A stretch of 13,249 nt of DNA from CAZUZS01 sp964624795 (lineage in GTDB: Bacteria > Calditrichota > Calditrichia > RBG-13-44-9). The stretch spans positions 1-13,249 of the forward strand of contig CAZUZS010000098.1 of assembly GCA_964624795.1 (NCBI GenBank), read 5' to 3'. A program made the position numbers and the translations under genes. This document shows positions 1 through 6,378 of the stretch, one piece after another (the first letter of the stretch is position 1; the number at the start of each line of letters is the position of its first letter). The notes under the pieces are model-generated. The model saw only the letters and a list, made by a program, of their open reading frames with translations. It did no database searches and had not been told where the DNA came from.

Positions 1-240
1 AGCGATTACATCGGCATAATTCGGTAAACGCTTAATGTACCAAAAATAATTGTTTTTTCGGTATGCGCCGAATATATTCCCCCTATGAACATGACGGCGG
101 AGGGAATATCCTGGACTGGTAGAAGAATTCTTTAAAATATTAGCTTCATCCAACCATTGAGCAGCAGTTATCAGGGTCACTTCTTCCACATTCTCAATTT
201 GCATTCGACGTTGGAGATAATTATTTAGAGTACTAATCAT
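1..240 (-). CDS. Partial gene for a probable small DNA-binding (excisionase/MerR-like) protein
   Basis: An open frame runs leftwards from an ATG at 240-238 to the window edge with no stop, giving 80 codons of an incomplete protein. Its middle reads TAAQWLDEANILKNS, then SPGYSLRRHVHRGNIFGAYR, then a Trp/Tyr-rich FWYIKRLP. This order of a helix with A-A-x-W-L, a turn, an R-R-x-x-x-R-G-x-I helix and an aromatic strand resembles the winged-helix DNA-binding fold of excisionase and MerR-like proteins. The family assignment rests on this pattern only. The start is preceded by only a weak GGA on the minus strand. It is divergent from the reductase gene at 396, with about 155 bp between the two starts, so it could act locally as a regulator. 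Coding appearance is supported by unbroken length and plausible composition; the function is uncertain. Confidence 0.55.
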   Translation of the reverse strand, partial: MISTLNNYLQRRMQIENVEEVTLITAAQWLDEANILKNSSTSPGYSLRRHVHRGNIFGAYRKNNYFWYIKRLPNYADVIA

Positions 241-294
241 TTAAAATCCGAGCTAAATTTATTCCGGGACACAAAATAATAGCAAATATTTCTA

Positions 295-321
295 AAACAT
301 ACTACAATCTGTAGCATATTG
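295..321. promoter_or_regulatory. Dyad-symmetric candidate operator between divergent genes
   Basis: The core at 302-314 is a perfect inverted repeat, CTACA-ATC-TGTAG. Extending outward gives 12-base arms (295-306 and 310-321) that match at 9 of 12 positions. It lies in the AT-rich gap between the partial gene ending its upstream region at 241 and the reductase start at 396, where promoters for both must sit. A dyad in this place suits binding by a dimeric regulator. No convincing -35/-10 pair could be assigned around it. Confidence 0.35.
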
Positions 322-382
322 TATTTATTGCAATCATATCTATGAGCCTCGTACACCAATGAGTTTTATCTGTGAAAGAATT

Positions 383-387
383 GGGAG
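383..387 (+). promoter_or_regulatory. Ribosome binding site fixing the reductase start
   Basis: GGGAG lies 8 bases before the ATG at 396. The upstream in-frame GTG at 372 has no such site and adds residues that do not belong to the family, so the ATG is preferred. Confidence 0.7.
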
Positions 388-395
388 AAAATACC

Positions 396-1130
396 ATGAA
401 TATCCAGGATTCCGTTATTCTCATCACCGGTAGTTCGCACCGTGTGGGGAGCGTTATTGCTTTGACACTTGCCCGGCGTCGGGCAAAGGTAGTCATTCAT
501 TATTATTCCGAAGAAGAAAAAGCAGAAGGAATCGCAGCACAAATCCGTGACATGGGTGCTGAATCAATTGCCGTTCAGGGAGACATAAGCAGCCGTTCGG
601 ATTGGATGCGAATGCGGGATCTAACAATGAAAAAATGGGGAAAGATCGATGTGCTTGTCAATAACGCCGCCATCTTCTACCGAACTCCGCTTCCCGAAAT
701 CACAGATCAGGACTGGGATAGTTTTCTCGACGTGAATCTCAAGGGAACATTCCTGGGCTGCCAGGTAATCGGGGACTTGATGCTTAAACACAAATCCGGA
801 AAAATCATAAATATAGCGGATGTGTCGGCAGAAACCGTGTGGCCAGGATACATTCCGTACTGTGTTTCGAAAGCGGGCGTAGTTGCATTGACAAAAGGTT
901 TAGCAAAGGCGATGGCGCCGCATGTCACAGTTAATGCGATTGCACCTGGTACAATCTTGTTAGCCGAAAACTATGATGAAGATGAAGAAAGAATGCTGCT
1001 CGAAAAAACTCCGCTAAGACGAATCGGTGATCCGCAGGATATTGCAAACACAGTAAACTTTATCATCGAGGGAAGCGATTTTATTACTGGTACCATCATC
1101 AAAGTCGATGGCGGCCGATCATTGACATAG
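396..1130 (+). CDS. Short-chain dehydrogenase/reductase, pteridine reductase-like
   Basis: This is a 244-residue NAD(P)H-dependent SDR of normal length for the family. Residues 11-18 read TGSSHRVG, the cofactor-binding glycine loop. The Arg at 16 fits the TGx3RxG form seen in pteridine reductases (PTR1/FolM), where it helps select NADPH. NNAA is at 89-92, followed by FYRTPL, which is also pteridine-reductase-like. The catalytic set is Tyr155 and Lys159 (YxxxK). The position 13 residues before the Tyr, normally Ser in FabG-type SDRs, is Asp142, as in PTR1. The C-terminal GTIIKVDGG motif is typical of the superfamily. A pterin or dihydropterin substrate is therefore a reasonable inference, but a general 3-oxoacyl reductase or other SDR role cannot be excluded. 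No folate or pterin gene is adjacent, so context gives no help. The gene appears to be monocistronic, followed by a possible terminator hairpin. Confidence 0.88.
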   Translation: MNIQDSVILITGSSHRVGSVIALTLARRRAKVVIHYYSEEEKAEGIAAQIRDMGAESIAVQGDISSRSDWMRMRDLTMKKWGKIDVLVNNAAIFYRTPLPEITDQDWDSFLDVNLKGTFLGCQVIGDLMLKHKSGKIINIADVSAETVWPGYIPYCVSKAGVVALTKGLAKAMAPHVTVNAIAPGTILLAENYDEDEERMLLEKTPLRRIGDPQDIANTVNFIIEGSDFITGTIIKVDGGRSLT

Positions 1131-1160
1131 TCGCTCTTTCAATATCCACCGAATATCCCC

Positions 1161-1194
1161 AACGCGCAAGCTCACAACTGGCGCGTTTTATAAC
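1161..1194 (+). terminator. Possible terminator after the reductase gene
   Basis: AACGCGC (1161-1167) pairs perfectly with GCGCGTT (1181-1187) around a 13-base loop, and TTATAA follows. The stem starts 30 bases after the stop codon. The T-rich tail is short, so termination may be weak. Confidence 0.45.
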
Positions 1195-1448
1195 AAAAAC
1201 GCCGTTTTCAAAAATTCATTCCTGATTTTGAAATGGCAGAGGAATGAAATATTCGTTACCTTCCACAATTACTATCCCAAGCTGAAACCCATAATTCATA
1301 GAGCAAAAACATATTTGAACAATTTTTAACAAAAATACTTGCCTGGAGAAGACAATTAGATTAAATAACGACCTTTTCGATTTTAGTTGCTTCGAAGAGT
1401 GCGACCTGAAATGAAAAATAATTTGGATCAAGATAAAGAGGATATTTT
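1195..1448 (+). other. Non-coding leader region of ccmF
   Basis: This is the rest of the 318-base gap between the reductase and ccmF. No gene is supportable here: the only longer frames are AT-rich and have no ribosome site. It holds a short palindrome at 1196-1208 (AAAACG-C-CGTTTT) and a 9-bp inverted repeat, TTCATTCCT (1215-1223) with AGGAATGAA (1240-1248), around a 16-base loop. Neither is followed by a T-run. The ccmF ribosome site, GAGG at 1438-1441, lies 7 bases before its ATG. A ccmF promoter is expected here, but none could be placed with confidence. Confidence 0.4.
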
Positions 1449-3701
1449 ATGGAACCTGGAATGGCATTTATCTGGCTGGCGCTGGCAGCCACGTTGTTCT
1501 CCGCCTGGTATTATTTTAAGGCTGAGATCGGTTCGAATGAAACACCAGGAAAGGCGGCACAAAAGATAAGCAGCACAACCAGTCTCAAATTAGCCAGGCT
1601 TGGTTTTTGGATAATGACATTTTTTGTTATTCTTGCCTCGATTGAGCTTTTTTATTTGCTGCTAACGCACCAATTCCAGGTCGAGTATGTCTATCGTTAC
1701 TCATCTTCCGATCTTCCATTAGGTTTGTTGCTCTCGGCGTTTTGGGCAGGGCAAGAAGGCTCCTTTCTTCTCTGGGCACTTTTCACTGCGCTCCTCGGCA
1801 TTGTTTTTCTAAAGACGGCCAGGCAATATGAAGGATGGGGCATGTTTTTTTTCAACATCGTGCAGGGCTTTTTTCTTCTGATCTTAATTAAGGCAAGTCC
1901 TTTTAGCCTGCTGCCGCAAGCGCCGGCAGAAGGAGCAGGTCTTAATCCCTTGCTGCAAAATTTTTGGATGGTCATTCATCCGCCGATTCTGTTTCTGGGC
2001 TACGCCGCCGCAACATTTCCCTTGTTAATTGCCCTTGCAGCACTGGTGAAGCGCCAATATGACAAATGGATTTCGCAAGCACTACCGTGGACACTCTTTA
2101 CTGCCGTCACTTTGGGCGCCGGAATCATCATCGGTGCTTTTTGGGCATATGAAGTTCTGGGATGGGGTGGATACTGGGGCTGGGATCCGGTTGAAAACTC
2201 CTCACTCATCCCGTGGCTGACCTCCCTTGCACTCCTGCACGGCCTGGTGGTAGAGCGCACCCAGAAACTCCTGAAACGCACTAATTTGCTGCTGGCCATA
2301 ATTACTTTTGTGCTTGTTATTTATGCTACTTTTCTAACCCGCAGCGGTGTGCTCTCCGACTTTTCGGTTCACTCCTTTCAAAACCTGGGCATTAACGCCT
2401 TCCTTATTCTCTTCCTGCTCGCCATATTAGTCCCGGGGCTTGGATTATTTCTCAAACGTTTGAAGGAAATTCCTTCCACTCCAAACAAAATAACCACTAT
2501 TAACCGGGAAAATGGATTGATCCTCAGTCTCTACCTTTTCCTGGGGTCGGCACTGTTCACGTTTTTGGGAACATCATCCCCTATACTCACCGGTATTTTG
2601 GGGAATCCTTCTCAAGTGCATATTTCGTATTATAATAAGGTAAATTTGCCTTTTGGAATTGCGATGGCTTTCATTCTTGGCATTGTACCATTTCTCATGT
2701 GGACAAAGAAGAACGGTAACTTGCTGCGAAAGCTGTTGATTCCGGGAACCCTGGCCGTTATTTCAATGGCATCTGCTTTTTACATGGGCTTACATTCATT
2801 CTCACTGGTTCTATTTATCGGCAGCGCGGTTTTTGCTTTTGCCACCAATGGGATAGTGTTATTCCAGAAATGGAGAAATAGCTGGCAAAACACCGGAGCC
2901 CCGCTTGCGCATCTCGGCCTTGGGATGATGTTTGTCGGAATAGTAGTATCCGGAACCTTCGCCAAGAAGGAAATAGTGGCTCTTAATCCCGATAAGCCGT
3001 TAACTGTCTTGGGACACCAATTCCTTTACAAAGGCGTGACGCACCAAAGCGATCACAAAGACATCATCAATATTCAGGTTTCGAGTGGAAATTCTGAATA
3101 TACCGCCACTCCCCGCCTCTATTTCAGCCGGTACAGCCAGGGCATGATGCACGAGCCATACGTAGAACGCGGAGTCCTGCAGGATCTCTACATTTCTCCC
3201 CTGGAGAGAAAACAGATCGCTGGCGTGAATTCCGGTTCAACAATTGTCCTCAAAAAAGGAGAAAAGCAGCAGGTTGGTGGCTACCTGATACAGTTCGAAA
3301 GATTTGAAATGGGAAGCCATTCGGACGGGACTGGGATGAAAGTCGCAGCCATTCTGGATATTACGGTGCACGGGAATACCTTTACCGTAGCCCCGGCAAT
3401 GGTTTTTAAAGGAGATTATCGGGAATCGGAACCGGTGAACTTGCCGGTAAAAGCCGGAAATGACGGCACCCATCCCACGGTGATACTTTCGCAAATAAAT
3501 GCTGATGAAGGGAGCGTGGAGCTGGTCCTTAAGTCCTTCGCCACGACCGAATCTGCAGCAGATGCACCGACCGAGCAGCTTATCGTTGAAATCAGCAAAA
3601 AACCATTCATGAATGTGCTATGGCTGGGGGCTGTCCTGATCGTTCTGGGAACTGGCATCGCATTGCAGCGCCGCCTGAACGAAAAATCCGGAAGTGAATA
3701 G
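1449..3701 (+). CDS. ccmF: Cytochrome c haem lyase subunit CcmF
   Basis: CcmF is the inner-membrane core of the System I haem lyase, which attaches haem to apocytochrome c on the periplasmic side. The 750-residue product has many membrane segments from residue 5 onward and the diagnostic tryptophan-rich WWD motif, WGGYWGWDPVEN, at 239-250. All four histidines known to ligate haem in E. coli CcmF have clear counterparts: His177 (IHPP) and His308 (FSVHSF) for the substrate haem, His264 (LLHG) and His488 (AHLG) for the structural haem b. Residues from about 503 to 717 form the large periplasmic domain, followed by a last membrane helix at 721-740. The protein is longer than the roughly 650 residues usual for proteobacterial CcmF. 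No ccmA-E, ccmG or ccmH gene is visible next to it, which is unusual because these normally cluster. The start is supported by GAGG 7 bases upstream. Confidence 0.96.
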   Translation: MEPGMAFIWLALAATLFSAWYYFKAEIGSNETPGKAAQKISSTTSLKLARLGFWIMTFFVILASIELFYLLLTHQFQVEYVYRYSSSDLPLGLLLSAFWAGQEGSFLLWALFTALLGIVFLKTARQYEGWGMFFFNIVQGFFLLILIKASPFSLLPQAPAEGAGLNPLLQNFWMVIHPPILFLGYAAATFPLLIALAALVKRQYDKWISQALPWTLFTAVTLGAGIIIGAFWAYEVLGWGGYWGWDPVENSSLIPWLTSLALLHGLVVERTQKLLKRTNLLLAIITFVLVIYATFLTRSGVLSDFSVHSFQNLGINAFLILFLLAILVPGLGLFLKRLKEIPSTPNKITTINRENGLILSLYLFLGSALFTFLGTSSPILTGILGNPSQVHISYYNKVNLPFGIAMAFILGIVPFLMWTKKNGNLLRKLLIPGTLAVISMASAFYMGLHSFSLVLFIGSAVFAFATNGIVLFQKWRNSWQNTGAPLAHLGLGMMFVGIVVSGTFAKKEIVALNPDKPLTVLGHQFLYKGVTHQSDHKDIINIQVSSGNSEYTATPRLYFSRYSQGMMHEPYVERGVLQDLYISPLERKQIAGVNSGSTIVLKKGEKQQVGGYLIQFERFEMGSHSDGTGMKVAAILDITVHGNTFTVAPAMVFKGDYRESEPVNLPVKAGNDGTHPTVILSQINADEGSVELVLKSFATTESAADAPTEQLIVEISKKPFMNVLWLGAVLIVLGTGIALQRRLNEKSGSE

Positions 3702-3712
3702 AACCCGACGTT

Positions 3713-3780
3713 AATGCGCGTTACAGTTTACGGATTGGGAATTATTCAGTAGCCGCAGTCTGCAGCGCGCATTCTTTTTG
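3713..3780 (+). terminator. Rho-independent terminator after ccmF
   Basis: AATGCGCG (3713-3720) and CGCGCATT (3766-3773) form a perfect 8-bp stem, followed directly by CTTTTTG. The 45-base loop is long but can fold further (CAG 3724-3726 with CTG 3760-3762). It starts 11 bases after the ccmF stop. Confidence 0.55.
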
Positions 3781-4009
3781 TATTAGCATAAAAATCCGAT
3801 GATCCGTTGCAGCTGCACAAGGTGCCAATCGCTGGAAAATCTAATCTCGCTTCACAATCGTAGATGGATTTATTCCCATTGGGGGATGTTTCGCATTTCA
3901 TCATTTGCATTCCACAATTTCTATTTCCTGACAAAATCCGGCGCCTGAAATGCCGGAACTTTCTTTTCCGGCAAAATGTAACACTGAAACAAAAAACGGG
4001 ATTTAAATC
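3781..4009 (+). promoter_or_regulatory. Leader region of the cystathionine beta-synthase-type gene, with alternative hairpins
   Basis: No gene is supported between the ccmF terminator and 4010. Close to the gene, CCGG recurs at 3938, 3953 and 3968, exactly 15 bases apart. GCCGGAA (3952-3958) can pair with TTCCGGC (3966-3972) around a 7-base loop, or its GCCGGA part can pair instead with TCCGGC at 3937-3942. These are mutually exclusive folds, as in attenuators or other leader switches, but neither has a T-run. The ribosome site GGGA at 3998-4001 sits 8 bases before the ATG. Confidence 0.3.
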
Positions 4010-4984
4010 ATGAATTACTGTGAGAGTATCGACTGCGCCATTGGCAACACCCCCCTGATAAGACTCAAGCGACTAACGAAGGGACTCAAGGTCAATATAT
4101 TTGCCAAGCTGGAGTATCTGAACCCGGCAGGAAGTATCAAAGACCGTATGGCGCAATATATGATCGAAGATGCAGAAAGAAAGGGATTGCTGAAACCCGG
4201 CGGAACGATTGTGGAAAATTCATCAGGGAATACCGGAGCAGCATTGGCCATGATTGCCGCCGTCAAAGGATACCGCTGCATCATCACCATGCCGGACAAG
4301 ATGAGTGATGAGAAGCGCGACCTGATGAGAGCGTTCGGTGCCGAGGTTGTGGTGACCCCCACCAACGTACCGGCTGACTCCCCGGAAAGCTATTACAGCG
4401 TCGCCAGGCGAATTGCATCGGAAATCCCGGGCGCTTTTTATCCCGATCAATATAATAATCCGATGAACATTGAAGCGCACTACAAGACCACCGGCCCGGA
4501 AATCTGGAAACAGACCGAAGGCCAGTTGGACATCTTTGTCGCGGGCATCGGCACCGGCGGCACAATGAGTGGCGCGGGCAGATTTCTCAAAGAAAAAAAT
4601 CCCAATATTAAAGTGATTGCGGTTGATCCCAAAGGATCGGTTTTCCACCCATATTTCAAAACCGGGAAATTAGCAGAACCGCACGTTTACAAAGTGGAAG
4701 GCATCGGCGAAGATTATCTGGTGAAAGCAGTAGATTTCAATATTGTTGACGACATGATACAGACCAACGACCGGGATTCGTTCCTGATGACGCGGCGGTT
4801 GGCGCGCGAAGAAGGTATTTTCGCGGGCGGTTCCAGCGGTGCGGCGGTGTGGGGAGCGCTTCAGATTGCCCAAAAATTGGATGAACCGAAAGATATTGTT
4901 GTGGTACTGCCCGACTCCGGTTCACGCTACATCAGCAAGGTGTACAGCGATGACTGGATGAAAAAACAGGGATTTGCAGAGTAG
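4010..4984 (+). CDS. PLP-dependent cystathionine beta-synthase / cysteine synthase family enzyme
   Basis: This 324-residue fold-type II PLP enzyme carries the family's landmarks: GNTPLIRL at 12-19, PLP-binding Lys44 in GSIKDR, the substrate loop SSGNTG at 71-76 (usually TSGNTG), the phosphate-binding GTGGT at 181-185, and Ser303 in PDSGSRY for the pyridine nitrogen. Several stretches recall cystathionine beta-synthase more than plain O-acetylserine sulfhydrylase: TPTNVPADSPES (116-127), YKVEGIGEDY (227-236) and the ending SDDWMKKQGF. The C-terminal CBS-pair domain of animal enzymes is absent, as in bacterial MccA-type proteins. The likely reaction is serine or O-acetylserine plus homocysteine to cystathionine. 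The next gene, a gamma-lyase-type enzyme, would finish the route to cysteine. Use as a cysteine synthase (sulfide plus O-acetylserine) remains possible. The start is supported by GGGA 8 bases upstream. Confidence 0.92.
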   Translation: MNYCESIDCAIGNTPLIRLKRLTKGLKVNIFAKLEYLNPAGSIKDRMAQYMIEDAERKGLLKPGGTIVENSSGNTGAALAMIAAVKGYRCIITMPDKMSDEKRDLMRAFGAEVVVTPTNVPADSPESYYSVARRIASEIPGAFYPDQYNNPMNIEAHYKTTGPEIWKQTEGQLDIFVAGIGTGGTMSGAGRFLKEKNPNIKVIAVDPKGSVFHPYFKTGKLAEPHVYKVEGIGEDYLVKAVDFNIVDDMIQTNDRDSFLMTRRLAREEGIFAGGSSGAAVWGALQIAQKLDEPKDIVVVLPDSGSRYISKVYSDDWMKKQGFAE

Positions 4985-5230
4985 GAGAAGTCTGCTCATT
5001 TCTTTGGAAGGAATGGTTCGGCAAAAAATGGGTCCAATATTACTAATGAAGGATCGGAGTTGTGGAGCAACAGTGTTGTATTATGATCTTAACGGGTGCT
5101 GCGATGGAATGATGAAAACCGAGATCCGGGCATTACGATAATGTTCTTGCATTGATTCACAATTATTTCTACTCTAATTCTTCAGCACGCCATCGACCAG
5201 TATTTCAAATTTAAAACACAGAATATACTT
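4985..5230 (+). other. Intergenic region with a possible short reading frame
   Basis: The 256 bases between the two transsulfuration genes hold no recognised gene. A 42-codon frame at 5013-5141 begins directly after GGAAGGA and encodes three Cys, two of them adjacent (positions 17, 29, 30). The ribosome site abuts the ATG with no spacer, so translation is doubtful. No terminator-like hairpin with a T-run is seen, so cotranscription of the flanking genes is possible. Confidence 0.25.
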
Positions 5231-5234
5231 GGAG
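5231..5234 (+). promoter_or_regulatory. Ribosome binding site fixing the gamma-lyase start
   Basis: GGAG lies 6 bases before the ATG at 5241. An in-frame TTG at 5229 overlaps this site and is rejected. Confidence 0.7.
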
Positions 5235-5240
5235 AAAAAC

Positions 5241-6278
5241 ATGAAATTCGAGACACGTGCCATCCATGTGGGAGAAGAACCCAACCTGAAGGAAGGCGGA
5301 ACCGGGGATGTGGCAATACCCATTCACCTGGCCAGCACTTATGCCCGCCGGATGGTTGAAGAACCTACCGCCGGTTACGAATATGGCCGAAGCGGCAATC
5401 CGACACGGAATGCTCTGGAGAAGCGGCTTGCGGCGCTGGAGGGAGCCAAATATGGCCTGGCTTTCTCCTCCGGGTTGGCAGCGGAAACCACCTTGCTCCT
5501 TTCCCTTTTGAAATCGGGCGACCACATGATCGCATTTGACGATCTTTATGGTGGAAGCCGTCGCTTGTTCAGTCAAATATTTCGCGCGAGATTTTCCATC
5601 GATGTCAGCTTTGTNNNNNNNNNNNNNNNNNNNNNNNNNNNNNNNNNNNNNNNNNNNNNNNNNNNNNNNNNNNNNNNNNNNNNNNNNNNNNNNNNNNNNN
5701 NNNNNNNNNNNNNNACCAAATACCTGAACGGCCATAGCGATTCGGTGGGAGGGGCACTTGTTTTATCCGACGAGGGCATATACGAGAAGCTCAAGTTTAC
5801 CCAAAATGCTGCCGGCGCGATCCTGTCGCCGTTCGACAGCTTCATGGTCTTGCGGGGAACAAAAACGCTGGGTGTCCGGATGCGCGAGCACCAGAAAAAT
5901 GCGATTGAAATTGCCCGATTCCTGGAACAGCATCATAAAGTTCGAAGGGTCATCTATCCCGGGCTGGAGAGTCACCCCCAGCACCAGTTAGCCAAAAAGC
6001 AGACTTCCGGTTTTGGCGGCATGCTCTCTTTCGAACTGGACGGCGATCTCAGCAATGCCAAAAAGTTTGTGGAAAGCCTGGAGTATTTTTCATTAGCGGA
6101 AAGCCTGGGTGGTGTGGAGTCCCTCATCGAACTGCCGGCACTCATGACCCACGCCTCAGTACCGCCGGAAGAGAGGAAGGCAATCGGATTGCCCGATGCT
6201 CTTATCCGCCTGTCGGTTGGCATCGAGAATGTGCTGGATCTTTTGGAAGATTTGGAAAATGCCTTCGAAAGAATTTAG
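5241..6278 (+). CDS. Cystathionine gamma-lyase / gamma-synthase family PLP enzyme, with internal assembly gap
   Basis: The product belongs to the Cys/Met metabolism PLP family (fold type I). Before the gap are the neighbour-subunit phosphate contacts YEYGRSGNPTR (46-56), FSSGLAA (75-81) and the PLP-stacking Tyr103 in DLYGG. After the gap come TKYLNGHSD with the PLP Lys, SLGGVESLIELPALMTHAS, and IRLSVGIE with the carboxylate-binding Arg. The ESLIELPAxMTHAS form resembles gamma-lyases more than E. coli MetB. With the preceding gene this suggests cystathionine to cysteine, ammonia and 2-oxobutyrate; gamma-synthase or other activity is possible. A run of exactly 100 N removes the centre, including the PLP-nitrogen Asp and the Ser of the S-x-T-K motif. 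Compared with E. coli MetB about 74 residues are missing rather than 33, so the real protein is probably near 385 residues. Both halves are in one frame only if the missing length is 3n+1 bases. Confidence 0.9.
   Translation: MKFETRAIHVGEEPNLKEGGTGDVAIPIHLASTYARRMVEEPTAGYEYGRSGNPTRNALEKRLAALEGAKYGLAFSSGLAAETTLLLSLLKSGDHMIAFDDLYGGSRRLFSQIFRARFSIDVSFXXXXXXXXXXXXXXXXXXXXXXXXXXXXXXXXXXTKYLNGHSDSVGGALVLSDEGIYEKLKFTQNAAGAILSPFDSFMVLRGTKTLGVRMREHQKNAIEIARFLEQHHKVRRVIYPGLESHPQHQLAKKQTSGFGGMLSFELDGDLSNAKKFVESLEYFSLAESLGGVESLIELPALMTHASVPPEERKAIGLPDALIRLSVGIENVLDLLEDLENAFERI
5615..5714. other. Assembly gap of 100 N
   Basis: Exactly 100 undetermined bases, the usual placeholder for a gap of unknown size. 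It interrupts the gamma-lyase gene; family comparison suggests roughly 220 true bases. Confidence 0.97.
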
Positions 6279-6378
6279 ATCCGTGCATCAAATACTCTTA
6301 TTTTTTCGATTTATAAGGCGGCGGTGAAGCATCCTCTAAGGGCTTTCATACTTTATAAATATGAGTCTCTATTGTATT

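Noticed and set aside
372..395. GTG start extending the reductase by eight residues
   Set aside because: The ATG at 396 has a well-spaced GGGAG, and the extension would run across that ribosome site.
1216..1431. 71-codon minus-strand frame before ccmF
   Set aside because: AT-rich, hydrophobic by composition, no ribosome site, and lies over the ccmF leader and inverted repeat.
3746..3934. 62-codon minus-strand frame rich in Cys
   Set aside because: It starts at TTG without a ribosome site, overlaps the ccmF terminator stem, and matches no family I recognise.
4015..4925. Several minus-strand frames up to 141 codons inside the beta-synthase gene
   Set aside because: They are shadows of a strongly conserved gene with all catalytic motifs in the plus frame.
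5147..5175. TTGCAT and TACTCT spaced 17 bases as a promoter for the gamma-lyase gene
   Set aside because: Each box matches only about half of the consensus, not better than expected in AT-rich sequence.
6279..6378. Search for a bidirectional terminator between the convergent gamma-lyase and pseudokinase genes
   Set aside because: Only weak short pairings were found (for example around 6327-6346); no stem with a T-run can be supported.
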